The position numbers and the translations under genes were made by a program. Positions 44,120-53,768 of a stretch of 56,256 nt of DNA are shown one piece after another. Origin of the DNA: an uncultured Bacteroidales bacterium (GTDB lineage Bacteria > Bacteroidota > Bacteroidia > Bacteroidales > UBA932); NCBI GenBank assembly GCA_944326325.1, contig CALVDQ010000015.1, positions 1-56,256 of the forward strand. Direction: 5' to 3'. Each line of letters opens with the position of its first letter. Positions within the stretch are counted from its first letter, which is position 1. The notes under the pieces were generated by a model, which was not told the DNA's origin, made no database searches, and worked only from the letters and a program-made list of their open reading frames with translations.

Positions 44120-44151
44120 TTGTTTTTCTTTAAAATTTTATTATAACTTCG
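44120..44151 (+). promoter_or_regulatory. Possible promoter of the Lrp-family gene
   Basis: TTG (44120-44122), a 21-base spacer and TAACTTCG (44144-44151, one mismatch to TAnnTTTG) lie 40 bases before the start codon in a very AT-rich gap. Confidence 0.45.
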
Positions 44152-44191
44152 CAACTGGTAAATTTTGGAATTATAATAGGGGGTTAAAGAA

Positions 44192-44713
44192 ATGCAAAGT
44201 TATCACATAGATCAGATCGACCAGAAGATTTTATCGTTTCTTGTGAAGAATGCCAGGATGCCTTTTCTGGAGATAGCGCGTGAGTGCGGGGTCTCGGGGG
44301 CGGCGATCCATCAGCGGGTAAAGCGTCTCGAGGCGAATGGGGTGATCACCGGTTCGAGGCTGCTTGTCAAGCCCCAGGCACTCGGACTCAATGTCTGCGC
44401 GTATGTCAGTGTCTCCCTGACGGAGTCGAACAAGTATCCTGAAGTGATAGAAGCCTTCAAGAAGATATCCGAGATCGTGGAATGCCATTTCGTCACAGGC
44501 AAATATGCCCTGCTTCTGAAGGTCTATTGCTTCAACCATGACCACCTTATGGAAATCCTGGTGAACACTATCCAGAAAATCCCTTACGTCCAGTCTACCG
44601 AGACGCAGATTTCTCTCGACCAGGCTATCGAACGCCAGGTATGGGTGAAGGAATACCAGAACACGAGCTTCTCGGCCAATGCCAGGAAACAGCAGGAAGG
44701 AAGGGAGGAGTAG
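44192..44713 (+). CDS. Lrp/AsnC family transcription regulator
   Basis: A 173-residue regulator with the family's two domains. The N-terminal helix-turn-helix (about 6-55) contains DQIDQKILSFLVKNARMP and GVSGAAIHQRVKRLEANGVI. The C-terminal RAM/AsnC ligand-binding domain (about 70-150) has VCAYVSVSL and CHFVTGKYALLLKVY. Such proteins form octamers that usually sense amino acids. No target can be read from the context; the downstream gene is convergent. The C-terminus has a polar extension of about 20 residues beyond the usual end. Confidence 0.9.
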   Translation: MQSYHIDQIDQKILSFLVKNARMPFLEIARECGVSGAAIHQRVKRLEANGVITGSRLLVKPQALGLNVCAYVSVSLTESNKYPEVIEAFKKISEIVECHFVTGKYALLLKVYCFNHDHLMEILVNTIQKIPYVQSTETQISLDQAIERQVWVKEYQNTSFSANARKQQEGREE

Positions 44714-44716
44714 GTC

Positions 44717-45427
44717 TCATTTCAGGAGAAGCCCCGCAATCTCCATATCTTCCGGAGCAGTGATTTTTATATTGTATCTTTCTCCGCTGCAGTACAGGAT
44801 CTTCACTCCGTGCCTCTCGGCCACGGATGCGTCGTCCGTGAAATCCGTGCTGTAGGGGGTTGAATATGCGTCTTTCAGCACTTCCGACCAGAAGACCTGC
44901 GGGGTCTGGGCCGCGAAAAGCCTGCTCCGGTCCGCCGTCTCTCCAGGAATAGTCTCATAGACGTCCGCCCCTTCTGCGTTCCGGACTTTCTTCAGCACTT
45001 TCAACGTATCTACGACCGGTACCACGGGCACCGCTGCCGGAAAGGTGACGGAGAGGCTGAAAAGCTTTCTTGCCAGATCCGGTGTCAGGAGCGGCCTGAC
45101 TCCGTCGTGTACGGCCACTATTGCCCCGTCGGGGACTTTCCCGAGTGCGTTTTTTACCGAGTGGAAACGGGTTATGCCTCCCGGTACTATGGTCTGCCTG
45201 CAGATAAGGTTCTTTCTGTAGCAGTAGTCTTTCCAGAAACGGATCCATTCTTCCGGCAGCACGGTGATTATGTCCAGGTCCGGGATGGCTGACATGAACT
45301 TTTCCACCGTATGGTGCAGGATGGCCTTGCCTCCTGTCTCGAGAAACTGTTTCGGTATTGCCGCCCCCATCCGTGTGCCGCTGCCTCCGGCGACCAGTAT
45401 AAGGTATTTTTTCCTGTCTGAACTCAT
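44717..45427 (-). CDS. ispD: 2-C-methyl-D-erythritol 4-phosphate cytidylyltransferase
   Basis: Third enzyme of the non-mevalonate isoprenoid pathway; transfers CMP to methylerythritol phosphate. The 236-residue protein has the nucleotide-binding signature AGGSGTRMGAAIPKQF near the N-terminus and VHDGVRP at about residues 105-111, with TDDASV near the C-terminus. It stands alone, three bases from the convergent Lrp-family gene. A near-match box (TATCTTTA, minus strand) lies upstream near 45474. Confidence 0.94.
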   Translation of the reverse strand: MSSDRKKYLILVAGGSGTRMGAAIPKQFLETGGKAILHHTVEKFMSAIPDLDIITVLPEEWIRFWKDYCYRKNLICRQTIVPGGITRFHSVKNALGKVPDGAIVAVHDGVRPLLTPDLARKLFSLSVTFPAAVPVVPVVDTLKVLKKVRNAEGADVYETIPGETADRSRLFAAQTPQVFWSEVLKDAYSTPYSTDFTDDASVAERHGVKILYCSGERYNIKITAPEDMEIAGLLLK

Positions 45428-45586
45428 TTTTCCTGTGTTTTGGAAACTGTTGCCGATTTTCGGAAAATCCGTATAAAGATATGGATAATTGCCGGTTTTC
45501 CACCTGCAGGACGCCTGAGAAAATCCATAATCGAAAATTTCATGACAGTTTGTGAAAATTACAGTCGACTTCCCGGAAAATTTTAG

Positions 45587-45594
45587 TAACTTTG
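45587..45594 (+). promoter_or_regulatory. Predicted promoter of the mre/rod operon
   Basis: TAACTTTG is an exact -7 match, 37 bases before the mreB ATG. No clear -33 element was seen. Confidence 0.6.
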
Positions 45595-45630
45595 AAAGTT
45601 ATTTGAAATCTTAAACCGGAATAAGAGAAA

Positions 45631-46653
45631 ATGGGATTTTCATTCTTGACACAAGAGCTCGCCATGGATCTCGGTACTGCCAATACCGTGATTTTCCAGA
45701 ATGACGAAATCGTGCTGGACGAGCCGAGTATCATAGCGATAGACAATAATACGGGGAAGCCTATAGCATTGGGCCAGAAGGCAAAGCTGATGCATGAGAA
45801 GGTGAACCCGAGCATCAAGACCATCCGTCCCCTCAAGGACGGAGTGATAGCCGACTTCAACGCAGCGGAGATGATGATCCGCGGCTTTATAAAGCAGGTG
45901 AACAGCAGGCGCCGTTCTCTTTTCACCCCGAACCTGAAAATCGTGGTGGGCATACCGTCCGGAAGTACGGAAGTGGAGATAAGGGCCGTACGGGACTCTG
46001 CGGAACATGCCGGAGGCCGTGACGTGTACCTGATATTCGAACCGATGGCTGCCGCGCTCGGTATAGGCATGGATGTCGAGGCTCCGAAAGGGAACATGGT
46101 GGTGGACATAGGAGGTGGCACTACCGAGATCGCCGTCATATCCCTTGGCGGTATAGTACAGCAGAACAGCATCAAGGTGGCCGGCGACGTGTTCACGAGC
46201 GACATCCAGTATTACATGAAGCAGCAGCACAATATCAAGGTCGGGGAGATCACTGCCGAGAAGATCAAGATAGCGGTAGGGTCGGTGATTCCGGATCTTG
46301 AGGAGGAGCCTGAACCTTTGCTTGTACGCGGACCGAACCTCATGACTGCGCATCCTGTCGATGCCGTCATTACATATCAGGAGGTTGCCCACTGCCTTGA
46401 CAAGTCCATTGCAAGGATCGAGGCCGCCGTGCTCCATGTCCTGGAGCAGACCCCTCCTGAACTGTACTCCGATATCGTGGAGAGCGGCATCTATCTTTCA
46501 GGAGGCGGAGCCCTTCTCAGGGGACTGGACAAGCGGCTTTCGGAAAAGGTCAACATCCCGTTCCACGTGGCGGAGGATCCGCTGCGGGCAGTTGCGAGGG
46601 GTACCTGCCTGGCCCTGAAGCATACGGACCACTATCCGTTCCTTATGAGGTAG
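45631..46653 (+). CDS. mreB: Rod-shape-determining actin homologue MreB
   Basis: Actin-like ATPase that forms filaments beneath the cytoplasmic membrane and guides the elongation machinery. The 340-residue protein begins MGFSFLTQELAMDLGTANT, with the phosphate-1 loop DLGTANT, phosphate-2 DIGGGTTE and the adenosine loop LSGGGALLRG. A short hydrophobic N-terminus may touch the membrane. It is the first gene of mreB-mreC-mreD-mrdA-rodA, with the next start one base after its stop. Confidence 0.97.
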   Translation: MGFSFLTQELAMDLGTANTVIFQNDEIVLDEPSIIAIDNNTGKPIALGQKAKLMHEKVNPSIKTIRPLKDGVIADFNAAEMMIRGFIKQVNSRRRSLFTPNLKIVVGIPSGSTEVEIRAVRDSAEHAGGRDVYLIFEPMAAALGIGMDVEAPKGNMVVDIGGGTTEIAVISLGGIVQQNSIKVAGDVFTSDIQYYMKQQHNIKVGEITAEKIKIAVGSVIPDLEEEPEPLLVRGPNLMTAHPVDAVITYQEVAHCLDKSIARIEAAVLHVLEQTPPELYSDIVESGIYLSGGGALLRGLDKRLSEKVNIPFHVAEDPLRAVARGTCLALKHTDHYPFLMR

Positions 46654-46654
46654 G

Positions 46655-47479
46655 ATGTCCAGGGGCGGAAACATATTGGGATTATGTGTCAATGCAGCTG
46701 TCTTCATACTTTTGGAGGTGGCTGCATTGGTTATGCTGAGCCACAGCGGTCCTGTGCAGAACCTGTGGATATCCAAGGGAATACATTCCGTACAGGCTTT
46801 CCTTTGGGGAGGTGCCGAGAATATCCGTAACTATTTCAGCCTCAAGAAGCAGAACGACATGCTTGCAGAGGAGAACTTCCGCCTTAACAGGCTCCTCCTC
46901 GAATACCGCCAGGCGGCAGGCAAGGATATCCCGGCCGACAGCCTGTCCGAGGTGTCGGGAGGTTTCCGCTACATCCATGCGAGCGCAGTGAAGGTCAGCA
47001 ACAACAAGCAGCACAACTATCTCATCCTTGACAAAGGTTCCGAAGACGGTATAGAAGTCCTGTCGGGAGTCATCACTTCCAGGGGGGTCGTGGGGATCGT
47101 CGATGCCGTAGGACGCCATTACTCCTATGCAAGGTCCTTCAAGAATTCAGGCATGGTGGTCAGCGCCCGTATCGGGACGGAAGGTCCTGCGGGTGAAATG
47201 ATGTGGGACGGGGTTTCGTCCGACGGGGCGGTCCTGTGCGAGATCCCCCAGCATATTCCCATACATCCTGGGGATACCGTGTACACCAGCGGATTCTCTT
47301 CCGTCTTTCCTCCGGATATCCCGCTCGGGGTCACGGGGGAGGCTACGGTGGTGAACGGTTCGACCTATAACATCAGGGTACGTCTGTTCACGGATTTCAG
47401 TGCGATAAGGTATGTCACAATTGTGGACAACATGGAAGACAGCGAGATAAAGGAACTGGAGGATATTTATGAAGACTAA
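46655..47479 (+). CDS. mreC: Rod-shape-determining protein MreC
   Basis: Bitopic membrane protein that links MreB to PBP2 in the periplasm. The 274 residues have one membrane segment at about 8-30, a coiled coil (about 62-90, KKQNDMLAEENFRLNRLLLEYR region) and two beta-barrel domains with the family pattern VIT-RGVVGIVDAVG and SGFSSVFPPDIPLGV. It begins one base after the mreB stop and overlaps mreD by 11 bases, so translation is probably coupled. Confidence 0.93.
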   Translation: MSRGGNILGLCVNAAVFILLEVAALVMLSHSGPVQNLWISKGIHSVQAFLWGGAENIRNYFSLKKQNDMLAEENFRLNRLLLEYRQAAGKDIPADSLSEVSGGFRYIHASAVKVSNNKQHNYLILDKGSEDGIEVLSGVITSRGVVGIVDAVGRHYSYARSFKNSGMVVSARIGTEGPAGEMMWDGVSSDGAVLCEIPQHIPIHPGDTVYTSGFSSVFPPDIPLGVTGEATVVNGSTYNIRVRLFTDFSAIRYVTIVDNMEDSEIKELEDIYED

Positions 47480-47984
47480 CCGTAACGTTGCCCTGATGTA
47501 TATCCTGCTGGTGGTGGCGCAGATACTGGTCTGCAACTTCATCAATACGGGACCCTACGTCTTCCTTACGATACTCCCGGTGATGATCCTTTGCCTTCCG
47601 CTGGCCATCCCTGCCGTTCCCCTGATGCTCATTGCCGCCGTTTCCGGCCTTGCCGTGGACTGGCTGGCCGAAGGTATCGTCGGGCTGAATGTGCTTGCCG
47701 CGGTGCCGGTGGCGTTCATAAGGAACCCTGTCGCAAGGCTTCTTTTCGGCAAGGACCATACGGACCGGGCGGAAGGTTTCTCTTTCAGGAAAAACGGGTT
47801 CTCGAAAATCTCGGCTGCGGTTCTCATCTGCCAGGCAGTCTTCCTGGCCGTCTATATCGTGGCAGACTGTGCCGGCACGAGGCCGTTCCTTTTCATTGCC
47901 GTCAGGTTCACGGCTTCCCTGCTGTGCGGATACCTGCTTTCCCTTTTCGTGTTCAATATGTTCACTTCCGGTGAGAACCAATAG
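47469..47984 (+). CDS. mreD: Rod-shape-determining protein MreD
   Basis: Small integral membrane protein of the elongation complex, 171 residues, with about five hydrophobic segments and few conserved motifs. Identification rests on size, hydrophobicity and its position between mreC (11-base overlap) and mrdA (12-base gap). Confidence 0.88.
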   Translation: MKTNRNVALMYILLVVAQILVCNFINTGPYVFLTILPVMILCLPLAIPAVPLMLIAAVSGLAVDWLAEGIVGLNVLAAVPVAFIRNPVARLLFGKDHTDRAEGFSFRKNGFSKISAAVLICQAVFLAVYIVADCAGTRPFLFIAVRFTASLLCGYLLSLFVFNMFTSGENQ

Positions 47985-47996
47985 GAGGAAGAGGGG

Positions 47997-49835
47997 ATGA
48001 AACTGGACAGGTCCAACAAGCTCAAGATAGGACTGGCTGTCGCCGTCGCCATAATCCTGACGAAGCTTTTCGTCATACAGATCGTCGACGAAAGCTACAA
48101 GATCGACGCAAGCAACAATTCCATGGTCTATTCCATCGTCTATCCTCCGCGAGGCATAATCGATGACCGTAACGGAAGGATACTCGTCGGTAACAAGATC
48201 GCCTACGACCTCCTGGTGACGCCCAAGGAGGTGGAGGAATTCGATACTCTGGCCTTGTGTCAGGCCCTGGATGTCCCGGTGTCTTTCGTGAGGGAAAAGA
48301 TGGAGGGATACCACAGGGACAGGAGACGTATAGGGTATCAGTCCGTAGTGATGCTCAAGCAGATGACACCGGAGCAGTACATGAAGTTCGCTGAGATCGC
48401 CTACAAGTTTCCGGGTTTCCGCGGCCAGGCCAGAAGCATAAGGGAATATCCGTATAATGCCGGCGGCAATCTGCTCGGGTATGTTTCGGAGGTGGACGCC
48501 GACTTCCTGAAGCGCCACGAAGGCTATACGGTGGGTGACTATGCCGGGAAGACGGGGATAGAGGCCACCTGCGAGGAGTACCTGAAGGGAGAGAAAGGAT
48601 ATAACATTTATCTCAGGAACTCACACAACAAGATAGAGGGACGCTACCGCGACGGCGAGATGGACAAGGAAGCCGTGCCGGGAAAGGACATCACTACCAC
48701 GATAGACGCAGAGCTCCAGCACTACGGGCAGATGCTCATGCAGAACAAGGTAGGGAGCCTTGTCGCCATAGAGCCTGCCACCGGGGAGATCCTGACCCTG
48801 GTCTCGAGTCCGGGTATCGATGTGGATATGTTGGCTGACATAGGTTCACACTACAATGAAATCCTCTCGAACCCTTACAAGCCTATGTTCAACAGGGCTG
48901 TACAGTCCGCCTATCCTCCGGGCTCCGTGTTCAAGCTGGTGAACGGGCTCATCGGCCTTCAGGAAGGGGTCTTCACCCCGGGTACGGAATACCCCTGCAA
49001 TATGGGCTACCATTTCGGGAACAGCAAGCTGGGATGCCATGCACACCGTTCCCCGCTGAATTTCGAGGAATCCATAATGATGTCGTGCAATGCGTATTAC
49101 TGCTATGTCCTCCGCGGTATCCTTGAAAACGGGAAATACGGCTCCGTTGCCGAAGCCCTGGACGTGTGGAACGCATACGTGAAGAGTTTCGGTTTCGGAA
49201 AAAAGCTCGGAAGCGATTTCCCTTCGGAACTCGGGGGCAACATACCTGATTCAAAGTATTACGACAAGGTCTACGGGAAAGGGCGCTGGAAGGCGACCAA
49301 TGTCATATCCCTGTCGATAGGACAGGGGGAGATCGGATGTACGCCCCTGCATCTGGCTAACCTGTGCGCGACTATTGCGAACCGCGGGTATTACTATATC
49401 CCTCATCTTATAAGGGACTCCAGGGATGTGGCCATCGACGGCAAATACAAGGAAAGGCAGTACACCATGGTGGACACCGCCTATTTTCCGGAGGTGATCG
49501 AAGGGATGTACAGGGCCGTGAACAGCGGCTACGGTTCCGGAGGAACGGCTACCGTGGCGGCAGTGGAAGGTCTCGACATCTGCGGCAAGACCGGAACGGC
49601 GCAGAATCCGAGGGGGGATGACAATTCCGTCTTCATCTGCTTTGCCCCTAAGGATAACCCGAAGATAGCAGTCGCGGCGTATGTGGAGAACGGCTCTTTC
49701 GGGGCAAGATGGGCCGCCCCCCTGGCTTCGCTCCTGGTGGAGAAGTATCTGTCCGGGGAGATAAGCGAGGATAGGAAAGCTCTGGAACAGAGGATTCTGG
49801 AGGGTAATTTACTTGATAAAGTCAAGACGGACTGA
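47997..49835 (+). CDS. mrdA: Penicillin-binding protein 2, elongation transpeptidase
   Basis: Class B transpeptidase that cross-links peptidoglycan during elongation with RodA. The 612-residue protein has an N-terminal anchor (about 10-30) and a dimerisation domain with PPRGIIDDRNGRIL. The transpeptidase domain has S310-x-x-K313 in PPGSVFK, S363-C-N365 and K531-T-G. A Shine-Dalgarno-like AGGAGGAAGAGGGG precedes the start. It is two bases upstream of rodA. Confidence 0.95.
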   Translation: MKLDRSNKLKIGLAVAVAIILTKLFVIQIVDESYKIDASNNSMVYSIVYPPRGIIDDRNGRILVGNKIAYDLLVTPKEVEEFDTLALCQALDVPVSFVREKMEGYHRDRRRIGYQSVVMLKQMTPEQYMKFAEIAYKFPGFRGQARSIREYPYNAGGNLLGYVSEVDADFLKRHEGYTVGDYAGKTGIEATCEEYLKGEKGYNIYLRNSHNKIEGRYRDGEMDKEAVPGKDITTTIDAELQHYGQMLMQNKVGSLVAIEPATGEILTLVSSPGIDVDMLADIGSHYNEILSNPYKPMFNRAVQSAYPPGSVFKLVNGLIGLQEGVFTPGTEYPCNMGYHFGNSKLGCHAHRSPLNFEESIMMSCNAYYCYVLRGILENGKYGSVAEALDVWNAYVKSFGFGKKLGSDFPSELGGNIPDSKYYDKVYGKGRWKATNVISLSIGQGEIGCTPLHLANLCATIANRGYYYIPHLIRDSRDVAIDGKYKERQYTMVDTAYFPEVIEGMYRAVNSGYGSGGTATVAAVEGLDICGKTGTAQNPRGDDNSVFICFAPKDNPKIAVAAYVENGSFGARWAAPLASLLVEKYLSGEISEDRKALEQRILEGNLLDKVKTD

Positions 49836-49837
49836 AA

Positions 49838-51304
49838 ATGGAAAGATTCAAGGGAAGAGGCCTGAGGGAAACGCTGGACTGGCCGCTGATTATCTGTTAT
49901 CTCGTACTTGTATTCGTAGGCTGGATAAACATATATGCATCCGTTCAGTCGGCGGAACCGTCCACTATTTTCGATTTAGGGACGAGAAGCGGCAAACAGC
50001 TGATATGGATTGTGACGGCCTTTGCCCTGGCCGTGCTGATATTGTTCGTCCTCAATCCACGGATTTATGAAAGCCTGTCGCTGCCGGTCTATCTGGCCAC
50101 CCTGGCCCTTCTTGTGGCGGTGATATTCCTCGGTGTCGAGGTCAAGGGCTCGCGTTCCTGGTTCGAGTTCGGCCCTGTGAGGTTCCAGCCGGCGGAAATC
50201 TCGAAAATCTCCACGTCCCTGATGCTGGCCACGGTCATGAGCCAGTACGGGTACAGACTGGCCAATGCAAGGAACTTCATTCTGACGGCGGCGATAATCC
50301 TGGTGCCTATGGCCATAATTGTGGCACAGAGCGAGACAGGATCCGCTCTGGTGTATGTCGGATTTATCTTCATGCTGTATCGTGAAGGGCTTTCCGGGTG
50401 GCTTCTGTTCATGATAGGAGTGGCGATACTCCTGTTCATCCTGACACTTACCGTCTCTCCCTATATGTCGGTGCTTGTGCTCATGGCGATAGTGTCCCTG
50501 TGCAACAGCGTCTATCCCGGCAGGATGAAAAGGTGGCTTGCGGTTGTCCTGCCGGTTCTGGTGGTGCTTGCGGCACTTCCTTTCGGCCTTGACAAGCTCG
50601 GGACGGCCCTGGAACTCGGGGAGGATTCTTTCATCTACAGGATAAGGCTTGAATATGTCCTGGCGGCCGCCGGACTGTGCGCCGTACCGTTCTATGCCGT
50701 AAAGGCTTTCCGGGAGAGGAATACTTTCCTGTGGATGTCGATAGCGGCCTTCATTGCCGGGCTGGTCCTTGTCTTCTCGGTCGATTTCATATTCCATGAT
50801 GTCCTTCAGGACCATCAGCGCAAGCGTATCGAAGTCCTTCTCGGCCTGAAGGATGACCCGACAGGGGTAGGCTACAATGTGAACCAGTCCATGATTGCCA
50901 TAGGCTCAGGCGGCTTTCTCGGAAAGGGCTTTCTGAAAGGAACCCAGACGACCTACGGGTTCGTGCCTGAACAGAGCACGGATTTTATCTTCTGTACCAT
51001 AGGTGAAGAGTGGGGTTTTGTCGGAAGCGCCTTTGTCATCCTGGTCTATGCCTTCCTGATATGGAGGGTGATCCATGATGCCGAACGGAGCCGCGAGAGC
51101 TTCACCCGCATCTACGGTTACTGTGTGGCGAGCTGTGTTTTCATGCACCTGTTCATCAATATCGGCATGACCATAGGCATCATGCCGGTGATAGGAATCC
51201 CTCTGCCGTTCGTAAGCTACGGCGGTTCGTCCCTATGGGCCTTTACCGTGATGCTGTTCATCTTTATCGCCCTCGTCCGACACGAGCGCCGGTATTTCGG
51301 CTGA
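49838..51304 (+). CDS. rodA: Rod-shape-determining SEDS glycosyltransferase RodA
   Basis: SEDS-family membrane enzyme that polymerises lipid II into glycan strands. The 488-residue protein has about ten membrane segments and the conserved pieces EVKGSRSWFEFGPVRFQPAE, GSGGFLGKGFLKGTQ, FVPEQSTDFIF and PLPFVSYGGSS. It is longer than E. coli RodA (370), with extra membrane segments in the middle, as in other Bacteroidetes. It is the last gene of the operon, convergent with the phosphate transporter. Confidence 0.95.
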   Translation: MERFKGRGLRETLDWPLIICYLVLVFVGWINIYASVQSAEPSTIFDLGTRSGKQLIWIVTAFALAVLILFVLNPRIYESLSLPVYLATLALLVAVIFLGVEVKGSRSWFEFGPVRFQPAEISKISTSLMLATVMSQYGYRLANARNFILTAAIILVPMAIIVAQSETGSALVYVGFIFMLYREGLSGWLLFMIGVAILLFILTLTVSPYMSVLVLMAIVSLCNSVYPGRMKRWLAVVLPVLVVLAALPFGLDKLGTALELGEDSFIYRIRLEYVLAAAGLCAVPFYAVKAFRERNTFLWMSIAAFIAGLVLVFSVDFIFHDVLQDHQRKRIEVLLGLKDDPTGVGYNVNQSMIAIGSGGFLGKGFLKGTQTTYGFVPEQSTDFIFCTIGEEWGFVGSAFVILVYAFLIWRVIHDAERSRESFTRIYGYCVASCVFMHLFINIGMTIGIMPVIGIPLPFVSYGGSSLWAFTVMLFIFIALVRHERRYFG

Positions 51305-51321
51305 CCGGCACATTCCGTTTC

Positions 51322-53559
51322 TCAGGCCATTTTCCTTGATGCACGGGCGTAGTGCTTCATCGAGATGCAAAGCTGCTCCGATTCCTGGATGAGGTTCAGG
51401 TAGAGATAGGCTACGGTCAGGTTCACGTTCTTTTCCTGGATGTCCACCATCAGAGCCTTCCTCAGGTCCGAGAACTTCTTCTGCAGGGAGGCAAGCGTCT
51501 CCTCTTCCGCCCTCATGGCTTCATAGTCCCTGTCCTTGAAATGCTGGGCCAGCCTCTGTGTCGCGGCAACGAGTTCGTCGCGGACAATTATGAAGGTATT
51601 GCAGTATTCTTCCGGGATAGGGCTGAAATTGTTGTCGACGTGTTCGTAGGCAGGTTCGCAGATGCGCCGCAGGGAGTAGTATATCTGCTCCATGTAGTTG
51701 AACGCCGTGTGGAACCATGCGCTCTTTACCAGTGCCGTTTCGGAATCCGCCATCCTGAGGCATATCGTCTCCTTCTTCCGCAGGTTTTTCAGGGTGGTCT
51801 TGTATGCCTTGAGGTCGTTCATCGACCTTCTGAGGGCCTTGACATTCTCTTGCATGAGCCCGTTGGTCACGGCTGTGTACTGTCCGGAAACACCGTCCAG
51901 GAAAGTCTTGTCGTTCCCGGCCACGTAGTTGAGGAACGGTTCCCATACTTTCTTGCTGTCCGAGATTTTCAGGATTTCCTGGAAAGCCTGGTCACCTTTG
52001 GCCGTATCGGACTTTTCCTTGTATTTGATATTGCTGTGGATCAGGACCGCAAGCCCGGCGATCACTATTATCACGGTGACTACCGTACCTCCGAAGTACA
52101 TCAGCAGGGCCACCACGAAGGCGCTGATGAAGGCTATTGCTGCCGTAAGGAACCATCCTCCTATGACGGAGAGCACGCCGGTTATCCTGAACACTGCACT
52201 CTCCCTGCTCCATGCCCTGTCGGCGAGCGAGGTACCCATGGCCACCATGAATGTGACATAGGTAGTGGAGAGCGGAAGCTTCAGCGAGGTGCCCAGGGCT
52301 ATGAGCAGGGAGGCTACCACGAGGTTGACCGATGCCCTGACTACGTCGTATGCCGCGTTGTCCTCTATCTCTATCGTACTCTTGTCGAAACGTTTGTCAA
52401 TCCAGTTCTTTACCTTGTCGGGAGTGGCTGCTATGATGAAGTTCGCCGTGGAGTTGCTCCAGCGTACGATGCTTCTGGCTACTTTCGATGAACCGAACAT
52501 TTCATCCCCTTCATCCTGCCTTGCAAGGTTGATTTCGGTCTTGGTCACGTTGTGTGCCTTCTTGGAAGTGGCGAGCGCGATTACCATCACCACACCTGCC
52601 GCAACGAGGAATACCAGAGGCGTGGATGCCGATTCGTTCAGGACACCCATCATGTGGCTTTCAGGGTTGCCTCCGCCTGCCGCCATATAGTCCTGGTATG
52701 AAGAGAAGCCTGCAAGAGGGACTCCGATGAAGTTCACAAGGTCGTTTCCTGCAAATGCGGTCGCAAGCGCAAAGGTGCCTATGAGCACGATGACCTTGAA
52801 TACATTGACTTTGAGGAAATGAAGTATCTGCATCAGTATGGTGAAGAACACGAGGCAGCATCCGAGCAGCATCCATGTGTTGTCGGCTATCCATGTCTTT
52901 ACTTCCGGAGTCATGAACGACAGGTCCTTCGCCCCTTTGAAAAGCATGAAATAGATGATGGAAGTGGTTGCGATGCCTCCGAAGATACCGATCTTCCATT
53001 TGAGGCCCTTGTTGTTGAAACTGAATGTGAATATAAGCCTTGCTATGTACTGGATTACGCTACCGCAGACAAAGGCTATCGCGACCGATACGAAGATTGC
53101 CATGATCACAGACAGGGCTTTCTCCGTGTTCATGTAGTCCGCGAATCCCAGGCCGGTGTCGCTGCCGGCTATTTTTATCATCGACAGGGCAAACGTCGCT
53201 CCGAGGAGTTCGAATACCATGGAGACCGTCGTGGATGTCGGCATTCCGAGTGAGTTGAACACGTCCAGCAGGATGATGTCCGTCACCATGACGGCAAGGA
53301 AGATATACATCAGTTCCTTGAAGGCGAACTGCTCCGGCCGGAAAATCCCGTGTCTGGCTATATCCATCATGCCGTTGCTCATGATCGCCCCGAGGAATAC
53401 GCCCGTTGCGGCTACGATGATGATTGTCCTGAATCTGGCTACTTTGGCTCCGATGGCGGAATTGAGGAAGTTTACGGCGTCGTTGCTCACTCCTACCCAC
53501 AGGTCGGAAACGGCGAGGATGAATAGGAATATCACGAATCCCAGATAAATCCAGTCCAT
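51322..53559 (-). CDS. PiT family phosphate transporter with PhoU-like C-terminal domain
   Basis: Inorganic phosphate permease of 745 residues. The N-terminal part (about 1-510) has about ten or more membrane segments and the two PiT repeats, seen as SNDAVNFLNSAIG with GMPTSTTVS, and LPLSTTYVTFMVAMGTSLADRAW in the second half. A soluble C-terminal part (about 530-745) is helical and resembles the PhoU/DUF47 fold that is usually a separate protein, so regulation may be built into the transporter. It is divergent from a PhoB/PhoR-like pair. A -7 box TATTTTTG (minus strand, 53588-53595) precedes it. Confidence 0.88.
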   Translation of the reverse strand: MDWIYLGFVIFLFILAVSDLWVGVSNDAVNFLNSAIGAKVARFRTIIIVAATGVFLGAIMSNGMMDIARHGIFRPEQFAFKELMYIFLAVMVTDIILLDVFNSLGMPTSTTVSMVFELLGATFALSMIKIAGSDTGLGFADYMNTEKALSVIMAIFVSVAIAFVCGSVIQYIARLIFTFSFNNKGLKWKIGIFGGIATTSIIYFMLFKGAKDLSFMTPEVKTWIADNTWMLLGCCLVFFTILMQILHFLKVNVFKVIVLIGTFALATAFAGNDLVNFIGVPLAGFSSYQDYMAAGGGNPESHMMGVLNESASTPLVFLVAAGVVMVIALATSKKAHNVTKTEINLARQDEGDEMFGSSKVARSIVRWSNSTANFIIAATPDKVKNWIDKRFDKSTIEIEDNAAYDVVRASVNLVVASLLIALGTSLKLPLSTTYVTFMVAMGTSLADRAWSRESAVFRITGVLSVIGGWFLTAAIAFISAFVVALLMYFGGTVVTVIIVIAGLAVLIHSNIKYKEKSDTAKGDQAFQEILKISDSKKVWEPFLNYVAGNDKTFLDGVSGQYTAVTNGLMQENVKALRRSMNDLKAYKTTLKNLRKKETICLRMADSETALVKSAWFHTAFNYMEQIYYSLRRICEPAYEHVDNNFSPIPEEYCNTFIIVRDELVAATQRLAQHFKDRDYEAMRAEEETLASLQKKFSDLRKALMVDIQEKNVNLTVAYLYLNLIQESEQLCISMKHYARASRKMA

Positions 53560-53587
53560 AAAATTAAGGGTTACAGTTGTTTTCGCT

Positions 53588-53709
53588 GCAAAAATATATG
53601 TACTATGTTGGGAATATGTTGCGGAAATGTTAAAATATTGTTACAAGATTTCTTAACAAATAATTTACATATCCGTTTAATCCCGCAATGCCGAAAAAAT
53701 ATACCTTTG
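53588..53709. promoter_or_regulatory. Divergent promoters of the transporter and two-component genes
   Basis: The minus-strand box TATTTTTG (53588-53595) lies 29 bases before the transporter ATG. The plus-strand box TACCTTTG (53702-53709) lies about 60 bases before the response regulator ATG, giving a leader of about 50 bases. The AT-rich stretch between could hold regulator-binding sites, but I could not define a repeat. Confidence 0.55.
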
Positions 53710-53768
53710 TGCGGTCAAACGGATGCCGGGAATTTTCCCCTGCAGGATGTGGAAAAACAGGAAAGGAT